Positions 1-8,400 of a stretch of DNA of 64,000 bases are shown piece after piece. The notes below the pieces were generated by a model, which was given only the letters and a program-made list of their open reading frames with translations, did no database searches and was not told where the DNA came from. The stretch's first letter is position 1; each line of letters opens with the position of its first letter. Source of the DNA: Maridesulfovibrio sp. (GTDB lineage Bacteria; Desulfobacterota; Desulfovibrionia; Desulfovibrionales; Desulfovibrionaceae); NCBI RefSeq assembly GCF_963666665.1, contig NZ_OY762999.1, forward strand, positions 2,547,501 to 2,611,500. Reading direction: 5' to 3'. The translations under genes and the position numbers were made by a program.

Positions 1-1185
1 GCAGAAGAAAAGAACTGGTCCGAATTCGACAAGAAGCTGGCCCGCGAAGAAGTATGGATCAGACAGGGCATCAAAGCCCGCCGCACCCGTAACGAAGGCC
101 GCGTGCGAGCACTGAAAGAATTGCGTGAAGAACGCAAACAGCGCCGCGAACGGACCGGAAAAGCAACCATCGAAATTCAGGAAGCAGCACGCTCCGGCAA
201 GGTTGTCGCTGAAACCGTAAACGCTTCCTACGCATGGGACGACAAGCCTATTTTCAAAAACCTCTCCACCTCCATTATGCGGGGAGACAGAATCGGTATT
301 ATCGGCCCTAACGGTGCAGGCAAAACCACCCTGATCCAAGTGCTGCTGGGAAATCTCAAACCGGATTCCGGTACAGTGAAGCTCGGCACCAAGCTTGAAA
401 TTTCCTATTTCGACCAGCACCGCGAACAGCTCGACCCAGATAAATCCGTGCGCGACTCCGTAGCTGACGGCAACGACACCGTGACCATCAACGGCCGGAA
501 CAAGCATGTCATGGGTTATCTCAAGGATTTCCTGTTCTCCCCGGACCGCGCCAACTCCCCGGTTAGTGTCCTTTCCGGCGGGGAACGCAACCGCCTGCTT
601 TTAGCCCGTTTGTTCACCCGTCCCTCCAACCTGCTGGTAATGGACGAACCTACAAACGACCTTGACGCAGAAACCCTTGAACTGCTCGAAGACCGGATCA
701 TGGAATACCCCGGCACAGTGATTATCGTCAGCCATGACCGTGTCTTTCTAAACAACGTGGTTACCGGAACTCTAGCCTTTGAAGGCAATGCGCAGGTCAA
801 CGATTACGTTGGCGGTTATGATGACTGGGTTCGCCAGCGTCAGCAGCCCGAAGAGGAAGTAAAACCCAAGTCTTCCAAGCCCAAACCGAAGAAAACCCCG
901 GACGCCCGCCCGGAAAAACTCAGCTACAAGGAACAGCGCGAATTCGAAGCACTGGAAGTTGAGATTACGGAACTCCCCGGTAAAATCGAAGAGCTGGAAA
1001 GCTCCATCGAAGAAATGCAGAATCTTATGGCCGACCCGGAATTTTACAAGAAATCCGGCGAAGAAATGGCCGCTGCTCAAGCAAAGCTCGAAAGCCTCGA
1101 AGCTGAACACGAAACCACCTTCATGCGCTGGGAAGAAGTAGAAGAGAAATTGGAAGAGTACAGAAAAAGGACAGGACAGATTTAA
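1..1185 (+). CDS. uup: ABC-F family ATPase, Uup-like (5' end outside window)
   Basis: Reading frame is open from base 1, so the start lies upstream of the window; a GTG at 103 is internal. The visible 394 residues hold the end of the inter-domain linker and the second ABC domain: Walker A GPNGAGKTT (about visible residue 102), signature LSGGERNRL, Walker B LLVMDEPTNDLD and H-loop SHDR. A charged Lys/Pro linker and a C-terminal coiled coil follow and the protein ends in GQI. ABC-F proteins lack membrane domains and act on ribosomes or, for Uup, on DNA structures and ribosome assembly. The upstream linker sequence with REEVWIRQGIKARRTRNEGR and the C-terminal coiled coil fit Uup better than EttA or YheS. 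Role is from family knowledge. Confidence 0.9.
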   Translation, partial: AEEKNWSEFDKKLAREEVWIRQGIKARRTRNEGRVRALKELREERKQRRERTGKATIEIQEAARSGKVVAETVNASYAWDDKPIFKNLSTSIMRGDRIGIIGPNGAGKTTLIQVLLGNLKPDSGTVKLGTKLEISYFDQHREQLDPDKSVRDSVADGNDTVTINGRNKHVMGYLKDFLFSPDRANSPVSVLSGGERNRLLLARLFTRPSNLLVMDEPTNDLDAETLELLEDRIMEYPGTVIIVSHDRVFLNNVVTGTLAFEGNAQVNDYVGGYDDWVRQRQQPEEEVKPKSSKPKPKKTPDARPEKLSYKEQREFEALEVEITELPGKIEELESSIEEMQNLMADPEFYKKSGEEMAAAQAKLESLEAEHETTFMRWEEVEEKLEEYRKRTGQI

Positions 1186-1187
1186 AC

Positions 1188-1275
1188 GCCTCCGGCGGCT
1201 GGGGAAGGGGAACTTTTCCAAAAGTTCCCCTTCCCCAGACCCCATCCCCTCAAAAAGTTTCAATAAGCTTCGCAA
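1188..1275. repeat. Dispersed hairpin repeat, copy A
   Basis: Just after the uup stop codon lies an inverted repeat with a perfect 19-bp arm (1199-1217 with 1220-1238) and a 2-base loop, flanked by CCTCCGGCGGCTGGGG on the left and AGACCCCATCCC on the right. Nearly the same ~88-bp block, including flanks out to AAGCTTCGCA, occurs inverted at 60988-61075. No T-run follows the stem on either strand, so it is not a standard intrinsic terminator. A REP-like dispersed element is the likely explanation. Confidence 0.8.
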
Positions 1276-1360
1276 ATAGCTAGCAAGGACCACTTTCAAA
1301 TTTAGCCCTGCATAGCTTCACAACTTGCCATATTTAACGCTCAAGCGTAAATAGAACTAT

Positions 1361-2722
1361 ATGAATTCCAAAGCGACTTCTCCTTTCTGGGTGCCCATTT
1401 ACGCATTTCTCGCTACTATTTTAATTGGCGGGATGCTGCTGAAACTGGATATTTGCCATCCGGGAAAGGAACTTACATTTCTTGATGCTGTTTTTACGGC
1501 AACCTCGGCGGTCTGCGTAACCGGACTTGCTGTAGTGGATACCGGGACCTTTTTCAGCCGAACCGGGCAGAGCGTGATTCTCTTCCTGATCCAGTTGGGA
1601 GGACTGGGAATTATGACCTATGCCAGTCTGGTAATTTACCTGCTGGGAAAAAAAGTCAGTGCCTCGGACCGTTTAGCTGTCAGCCAGACCTTGATCCATG
1701 ACCCTTCATTCAATATCGGCAAATTTATTGTCGGCGTGGTCACGGCGGTGCTGTCTATTGAAGCTCTGGGAGCCTTGCTGCTTAACCGCATGGACCCGAC
1801 AGGATTCTACCCGTTCTCGGCGGTATTTCATTCCATTTCGGCTTTCTGCAACGCTGGCTTTTCGCTTTATTCAGACAGCCTGACAACTTGGAAAAACCAT
1901 CTGGGAATCAATGCCGTTTTCATGGCCCTGATCATCATGGGCGGATTAGGCTTCTACGTCATGACCGAGCTGTGGCATAAATTCATGAACTTTGTGCGCA
2001 GACGCAAAGGAGAAATTTCAGCTCATACTTTAAGTTGGCATACCCGCATTGTTCTGGAAACAAGCCTTTTCCTGATCGTAGTCGGCGGTCTGGCCATCTT
2101 TTTTGCTGAAAGCCTTAAAGTCCATGTAGTCCAAGGTGCCGAGATCAATGAAATTGCGGCTCTGTTCCAGTCCGTAACCTGCCGCACTGCAGGCTTTAAT
2201 ACCATGGACATTTCCGGGCTGACCAACATTTCCCTGCTGACCATGATCGGCCTGATGCTTATCGGCGGTTCACCGGGATCATGTGCGGGCGGCTTGAAAA
2301 CAACCACCTTCCGTACCTGGATCGGATTCATTATTTCCAAGGTCAAAGGGCATTCACAGGTCAGAGTCGGCTGGTACGCCCTCACTGAAGAAAGTGTTAA
2401 CCGCGCCCTGACCCTGCTGACCATTGCCAGCGTTATCCTCGGCTCGGCAATTATCCTGCTAAGCGTCACTGAAGGAAGCCATCTGCCGCACAACGAAGTG
2501 CGCGGACATTTCATCGAAATCACTTTCGAAGCAATCTCAGCCTTTGCCACAGTAGGACTCTCCACCGGAGTAACCCCGGACTTGAGCGGACCGGGCAAAT
2601 CTATCATAATAGCCTTGATGTTCGTTGGTAGATTGGGCCCAGTTTGGCTGCTGACTGCAATCAACAGCTGGCAGAAAGAACCACGCTACAGATTACCGGA
2701 AGACGATTTACCGTTAGGATAA
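1361..2722 (+). CDS. trkH: Potassium uptake protein, TrkH/KtrB family
   Basis: 453 residues, polytopic membrane protein with the four-fold pore-loop architecture of the TrkH/KtrB superfamily. The filter glycines appear in SAVCVTGLAV, AFCNAGFSLYS, CRTAGFNTMD and AFATVGLSTG, one per repeat. The length is nearer KtrB than E. coli TrkH. It forms the ion-conducting subunit for K+ (possibly Na+-dependent) uptake. The cytoplasmic RCK partner follows about 97 bp downstream on the same strand, so the two form a Ktr/Trk system. The ATG at 1361 has only a weak ribosome binding site. Confidence 0.9.
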   Translation: MNSKATSPFWVPIYAFLATILIGGMLLKLDICHPGKELTFLDAVFTATSAVCVTGLAVVDTGTFFSRTGQSVILFLIQLGGLGIMTYASLVIYLLGKKVSASDRLAVSQTLIHDPSFNIGKFIVGVVTAVLSIEALGALLLNRMDPTGFYPFSAVFHSISAFCNAGFSLYSDSLTTWKNHLGINAVFMALIIMGGLGFYVMTELWHKFMNFVRRRKGEISAHTLSWHTRIVLETSLFLIVVGGLAIFFAESLKVHVVQGAEINEIAALFQSVTCRTAGFNTMDISGLTNISLLTMIGLMLIGGSPGSCAGGLKTTTFRTWIGFIISKVKGHSQVRVGWYALTEESVNRALTLLTIASVILGSAIILLSVTEGSHLPHNEVRGHFIEITFEAISAFATVGLSTGVTPDLSGPGKSIIIALMFVGRLGPVWLLTAINSWQKEPRYRLPEDDLPLG

Positions 2723-2773
2723 AAACAAATTTCACATACAACTCGGCGAAACCAACTAAAAGAGTTTGGGATT

Positions 2774-2801
2774 CTTAAACCCTTTTGCAAAAGAGTTTAA
2801 G
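2774..2801. repeat. Near-perfect 28-bp palindrome in the trkH-trkA gap
   Basis: CTTAAAC-c-CTTTTG is followed at once by CAAAAG-a-GTTTAAG, a palindrome with one mismatched pair. It lies between trkH and trkA and ends 5 bases before the trkA Shine-Dalgarno GGAGG (2807-2811), inside the stretch CGCCGGAGGC that also occurs at the edge of the dispersed repeat near 61070. In mRNA it would form a strong stem, possibly affecting trkA translation or message processing. Confidence 0.6.
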
Positions 2802-2819
2802 ACGCCGGAGGCAAATAAT

Positions 2820-3482
2820 ATGGCAAAAGAAAAAATAGAAGTAGGCGTTATCGGCCTTGGTAAATTCGGTCTGGAGCTGGCCTTGAACCTGCGTAAGCTC
2901 GGCCATAATGTTGTTGGCGTCGACACCAGTGAAGAGCGGGTCAAAGCAGCCAAGCCCTACCTTGCACAGGTATTTCAGGCTGACGGCACCGATCCCAAAA
3001 CACTGGAACAGCTAAGCTTTCAGGATTTCAACTACGTGGTGGTTTCCACTGGCGACTCTTTGGAAGCCAGTGTGCTGGTTGTACTCAACCTGCAGGAGAT
3101 CGGGGTCAACAAAATCTGGGTCAAAGCCATCAGTGTGGCACATGAGAAAGTACTCAGCAGAATGGGCGTGGATTATGTTGTTTTCCCGGAACACTTCGCA
3201 GCGAAACAGCTGGCCCATAAGCTTTCCACTCCGGGCATGATCGAATACCTTTCCATGGGTAATGATATTCTGATCAAGGAACGTCAGGCCGCGGACTGGG
3301 CCGGAAAGACCCTCATAGACCTCGACCTGACCAATAATTATAAGGTACAGGTCATCGCCATCCGCAAAAACGGCTCGGAAGAATTGAACTTCGTCCCCAA
3401 AGCCAATGAACCTCTGGGTGAAAATGATGTGTTGATTATGATCGGAGCGCGGGAAAACCTGCTTAAACTACCGGACAATTAA
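2820..3482 (+). CDS. trkA: Potassium transport regulatory subunit, TrkA/KtrA family
   Basis: 220 residues with one RCK unit: an N-terminal Rossmann fold with the nucleotide-binding motif GVIGLGKFG, a conserved acidic residue at the end of strand 2 (VVGVDTSEERV), and a C-terminal TrkA_C region ending in NDVLIMIG. It gates the TrkH channel in response to nucleotide binding on the cytoplasmic side. The ATG at 2820 is chosen over an upstream in-frame start at 2766 because GGAGG sits 8 bases ahead, and the upstream codons translate a palindromic repeat rather than protein. The stop overlaps the convergent TPR gene by 4 bp. Confidence 0.9.
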   Translation: MAKEKIEVGVIGLGKFGLELALNLRKLGHNVVGVDTSEERVKAAKPYLAQVFQADGTDPKTLEQLSFQDFNYVVVSTGDSLEASVLVVLNLQEIGVNKIWVKAISVAHEKVLSRMGVDYVVFPEHFAAKQLAHKLSTPGMIEYLSMGNDILIKERQAADWAGKTLIDLDLTNNYKVQVIAIRKNGSEELNFVPKANEPLGENDVLIMIGARENLLKLPDN

Positions 3483-4459
3483 AGATCATCGACCTTATAA
3501 AGATCTTTTTCGATTTCCTTCATCTGCATATCCTCCTCTTCAAGAGCGATCATGCGATCCCGGATTTCATGGGTCTTTTCAATGGCATCATCAAGTTCCA
3601 CCCCTGCGGCAACCTGCATCTTGCGTAACAGGTTCAGGATGTCGCTGCGGAGGGTTTTGCCGTTCTCCCCTTTTCCCATTTCACGAAGCATGGATTCATC
3701 TTCTTCAGTTTTCTTTATCAGGTAATGGCAGAATTTCTGAGCTTCCTGAACACCACGGTTCTTTTCAAGACACATGGTCAGATAACGGAAACAATTCTCC
3801 CAGTCCCCTGCTTCGTAATGGGTGCGGGCAATATTGAAGAAAAGATTTTCATCAGCACTATCCAGATCAACTCCCCGATTATAGTACTGCAAGGCTTCAC
3901 GGTACATGCCGTTCTTGCGCATGGATATACCGAAATCATTGAACATATGCTTGTGTTCAGTCTTAAAGGCGGACTTAAGCTGCAGGACTTTTGCAAATAC
4001 TTCCTGCGCCCGTTCAACATCACCTTTCTCAAGATAGGTCAGACCGAGGCCAAAAGTTGCGCGGACATTTTTTTCATCCACAGCCAACGCATCGGCGTAC
4101 TCCATTTCCGCGCTGTAGAACTCGCCCTGTTCACGATGGGCTTCCCCCCTGCTCAATCTATTATCCTGCTGCTCCATGGCAGGTCGGACATGCTGCTGAT
4201 AGGAATCAAGCTCAAGAGTATAATGTGCGGCAAACTCCCCGCTGCTGATAACCTTGGGGTCGCCTGAAGGGACCCAGTTTTCATTCAAAAGCAGCAGCTC
4301 AAAGCTTTCGTCATCCAGTTTGCTGGCTAACCAGAATTTCTTGCCTTTTATTTTATGCGAGTCGGAACGCAGGGAAACCACCGTAACGAATCCGGTTTCC
4401 TCTTCGGTTTCCTGCTCGACAGGAGGAGTGTAGTTGAATAATGATGATTCAGCGCTCAT
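3479..4459 (-). CDS. Tetratricopeptide repeat protein
   Basis: 326 residues. After a charged N-terminal region (GFVTVVSLRSDSHKIKG) come three or four TPR-like helical pairs, for example RATFGLGLTYLEKGDVERAQEVF and EALQYYNRGVDLDSADENLFFNIA, then a mixed-charge helical C-terminus. No signal peptide or membrane segment, so cytoplasmic. The start at 4459 is preferred to 4486 because CCGGAGG lies about 7 bases upstream. Similar proteins occur in Desulfovibrio genomes, but I know no function; TPRs suggest protein-protein contacts. It is monocistronic and convergent with trkA. Confidence 0.75.
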   Translation of the reverse strand: MSAESSLFNYTPPVEQETEEETGFVTVVSLRSDSHKIKGKKFWLASKLDDESFELLLLNENWVPSGDPKVISSGEFAAHYTLELDSYQQHVRPAMEQQDNRLSRGEAHREQGEFYSAEMEYADALAVDEKNVRATFGLGLTYLEKGDVERAQEVFAKVLQLKSAFKTEHKHMFNDFGISMRKNGMYREALQYYNRGVDLDSADENLFFNIARTHYEAGDWENCFRYLTMCLEKNRGVQEAQKFCHYLIKKTEEDESMLREMGKGENGKTLRSDILNLLRKMQVAAGVELDDAIEKTHEIRDRMIALEEEDMQMKEIEKDLYKVDDL

Positions 4460-4639
4460 GGAGTAAGCCTCCGGGGACCCCGGCAAAAACGGGATCGGGC
4501 TTGTAATTGTTGCAGACCCCTCATCTACACCAGCTTGATCGGCATTTAATTCATTTCCATTTAGATTTCCAGCGTCTAAAGAAAAATAGAGATTTCTGTA
4601 ACTGGAACTTCACAAGGAAATTGGCTAAACTTCACCTTA

Positions 4640-5443
4640 ATGAACAAATACCGTCCAATATTAATTTTAATTACCACCATCTTTATATTGCACTTTTTCG
4701 GGCTAAAAAGCTACGCCCGAGAAAGAACAGACGCACCACTAATTGAATGCAAACTGCTCAACCAGTTCCCGCATGATGATACGGCTTTTACTCAGGGATT
4801 ATTATACCACGACGGCTACTTATACGAAAGCACCGGTAAGCACGGACGCTCTTCCCTGCGCAAGGTGGAATTGGAAAGCGGCATAGTCCGCACCATGATC
4901 AAGAACGACAAAGAAATTTTCAGTGAAGGGATATGTTACTGGAATAACAAAATGTATCAGCTTACATGGCGGTCCGGTAAATGTTTCATATATGACGCAG
5001 CTTCCCTTGCTCCCAAAGGCTTCTTCAAATACAAAGGTCAGGGGTGGGGGCTGACCGCAGACGGACAGTTCATTTACCAGAGCAACGGCTCGTCGGTGAT
5101 TACCTTCAGGGACCCGTATGATTTTGCACGCATAAAAAGGCTGCAGGTAACAGACGGCATTGCCAATATCCACCTCCTTAATGAACTTGAGTACATAAAC
5201 GGCCTTATTTTCAGCAATATTTGGAAACAAGACCGCATAGCAGTCATTGATCCCGAAAAAGGGAAAGTCAAATTCTGGCTTGATATATCTTCGCTGCGTC
5301 CCCTTGCCGGAAAAAACGCCGAAGCCGCCAACGGCATCGCATGGGACGCTGTCGAAAAAAGGCTCTTCGTGACCGGAAAATTCTGGAATAAGGTTTTTGA
5401 AATTGAACTACCCGCACTTGAAAATCAGCCCGCGTCAAACTGA
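4640..5443 (+). CDS. Glutaminyl-peptide cyclotransferase (plant/bacterial beta-propeller type), exported
   Basis: 267 residues. An N-terminal hydrophobic signal segment (about residues 6-25, ending SYA) is followed by a glutamine cyclotransferase domain with the family hallmarks FTQGLLYHDGYLYESTGKHG and SSLRKVELESG, then WGLTADG, LNELEYING and NGIAWD further along. The family folds as a five-bladed propeller and converts N-terminal Gln to pyroglutamate in exported proteins. Expected in the periplasm. The next gene begins 4 bases after its stop, so the two are probably co-transcribed, although their functions look unrelated. Confidence 0.85.
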   Translation: MNKYRPILILITTIFILHFFGLKSYARERTDAPLIECKLLNQFPHDDTAFTQGLLYHDGYLYESTGKHGRSSLRKVELESGIVRTMIKNDKEIFSEGICYWNNKMYQLTWRSGKCFIYDAASLAPKGFFKYKGQGWGLTADGQFIYQSNGSSVITFRDPYDFARIKRLQVTDGIANIHLLNELEYINGLIFSNIWKQDRIAVIDPEKGKVKFWLDISSLRPLAGKNAEAANGIAWDAVEKRLFVTGKFWNKVFEIELPALENQPASN

Positions 5444-5447
5444 TAAC

Positions 5448-8400
5448 ATGATAATTTCACTGGGCATTTGCGCCGGAGCCTCCTCCGTCAGCATGATTCT
5501 GACCGGAAACGATAACGGCAGGATTGAAATTCTAAAATCAATTTCACTGAACCACGAAGGAAATCCAGCCCAAACAGTCATTAAGGCTTTACAGGAACTG
5601 GACATTCCCGAAAATATTCCGGCGGCAGTAACCGGACGCAAATTCCGCCATCTGCTGAACCTGCCGACCATTTCCGAACCGCAGGCCCTTGAGACAGCCC
5701 TTGCACATCAAAATTTCGTTAAAGACGGCTACCGCACGATCCTCAGCGCCGGAGGGGAAACCTTCATGGCCTACCTGCTCGATAATGCCGGCAAGGTCGA
5801 AACAGTACACACCGGAAACAAGTGCGCCTCCGGTACCGGAGAGTTTCTGGTCCAGCAGCTGGGCCGCATGGGTCTGAACCTCAATGATATGTCAGACATG
5901 GAAATGAGCGAACCGCACAAAGTCTCCGGTCGTTGTTCCGTCTTCTGCAAAAGCGACTGCACCCACGCCCTGAACAAGGGAGTTGAAAAAGAAGCGGTGG
6001 TCGCCGGACTGGCCCGCATGATGGCCGGGAAATGCATAGAACTGCTGCGCAAGCTGCCAGCTGAAAAAGTAGTCTTGATCGGTAATTGCTCCCAAAACAA
6101 ATTCATGGTCAATGAACTGCGCCGCGAAATTCCGGAATTGCTTCTGCCCGCGAACGGACATTGTTTCGAAGCTCTCGGCGCAGCAATCTGGGCAGCTGAA
6201 AACGGCACAGTCCTTCCCGAAGACTGCCGCACAATTATTCGCAAAGGTGACACAGCATTCACTTTTCTGCCGCCGCTTAAAGACTATACAGATTCCGTCA
6301 AATTCCATGAAAGCTCAAAGGCGGAATTCATCTCCGGTAACAGACTGGCCCTAGGACTTGATGTAGGTTCAACCACAACCAAAGGCGTGCTTCTTGATCT
6401 GGAGCGAACCGAGATTGTTGCTTCCTGCTATTTACGTACAGACGGCGACCCCATTGGAGCATCGCGGAGGGTGTACGCAGAACTGGCAAGCCAGGCTCCC
6501 GCCGGAACCACCGCCGAAGTTATGGGTGTAACCGGATCGGGCCGCAACATAGCCGGACTGCATGCGGGTACGGACGGAATCATCAATGAAATTACCGCCC
6601 ACGCCACTTCCGCCGTTCACTACGACCCTGATGTTGATACAATTTTCGAAATAGGCGGACAGGACGCGAAATACACATGGCTGAAGAACTCGGTCCCTTG
6701 TGACTATGCCATGAACGAAGCATGCAGCGCCGGAACAGGATCATTCCTTGAAGAAAGTGCCAAGGAAACGCTTGGCATTGCTGTAACCGACATTGCCGAA
6801 ATCGCATTCAAGGGGACAAATCCGCCCAACTTCAACGACCAGTGCGCTGCCTTTATCGGCTCGGACCTGAAACTTGCGGCGCAGGAAGGAGTCCCGCTGG
6901 AAGATATGGTTGCCGGACTGGTCTACTCCATCTGCATCAACTACTCCAACCGCGTTAAAGGCAACCGCACCGTGGGGCAGAAGATTTTCATGCAGGGAGG
7001 GGTCTGCTACAACAAAGCCGTACCAACGGCCATGGCCGCACTGACCGGGCAGGAAATCATCGTCCCGCCTCATCCGGGATTGACCGGCGCATTCGGGGTT
7101 GCTCTTGAAGCCGCCAAGCGGGTCGAACTGGGCTCTATTAGCACAGGGACATTCGATCCTTCTGAGCTGGCCGAGCGCGAAGTAAGCTACAAATCCCCCT
7201 TCACCTGCAACGGGGCCGGGCGGGATTGCGATCTCGGCTGTACCATTGCCCGCATTGAAGTTGAGGGGAAGACCTTCCCCTTTGGCGGTATCTGCAACCG
7301 CTTTGATAATTCAAAGGTAGCCAAAGACACCAAGCCCGGAGAGGACCTTGTCCTCTGGCGTGAGAAACGGGTTTTCCGTGATTTGAGCGAACCCGAAGAG
7401 GGTCAAACGGTCATCGGCATGAACCGCTCACTGCTCATGAACACGTGGTTCCCGCTCTTCAACACATTTTTCAAAGAGATGGGCTTCGGGGTTCGCCTGC
7501 CTGAGAATTTCGATCCCGATGCCATTGAACAAAAAGGCGCCCCCTTCTGCCATCCGGTGGAACTGGCCCACGGCGGCCTTGGCGAATTGCTGAAACTTGA
7601 GACTGATCATATTTTCCTGCCCCACCTGCGCTCCATGCCGCTTAAAAGCGGAGACCGTTCCTGTACCTGCGTACTGGTTCAGGGTGAGCCATATTATTTG
7701 AAATCAGCCTTCCCTGAGTTGGAAAAGCGTTCTCTGCTCACCCCGGTCATCCATATGCAGGACGGGGAAGAACAATTGCGCAAAGCCCTGCTCCGGACCG
7801 CCGCCAAGCTGAAAGTAGGTGTTCAGCAAGCCTTGGATGCTCTTGAGGCGGCAATTGCCGAGCAAGAACAATTCTTCACCGACCTGCGCGTTAAGGGAGA
7901 AGAATTTATGGCCGCACTGGATGATAGCAGCCTACAAGCCATGGTTCTTTTCGGCAGACCATACAATGCCTTCAGTTCATGGGCCAACAAATCAATTCCT
8001 GCCAAATTTGCCACCCGTGGAGTTGAAATAATTCCCTGCGACATGCTCCCCCGCAGCGAAAAATGCGGCAACGAGCTGAACATGTACTGGGCCACCGGGG
8101 AACTGATCATGGATGCAGCCAAGCTGGTGGCGGAGCACCCCAGACTTTTCGGCACATACATCACCAATTTCTCCTGCGGCCCTGATTCATTCCTGCTCGG
8201 TCATTTCCGTACGATCATGGGCCGCAAGCCATCGCTGACCCTTGAATTGGACAGCCATACCGCTGATGCAGGAATCGAAACCCGCATTGAAGCCTTTCTC
8301 GATATTGTAGATGGTTTCAGCCGTCTGGAAGAGCCGCAGGATTCCACAGTCCGTCCTTTCCGTGCCGCGCGTTGCGAAGTGCGTAACGGAATTACCGGAA

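Noticed and set aside
1199..1238. Hairpin after uup as an ordinary terminator
   Set aside because: No T-run follows on either strand, and a second copy with matching flanks exists; a dispersed repeat explains it better.
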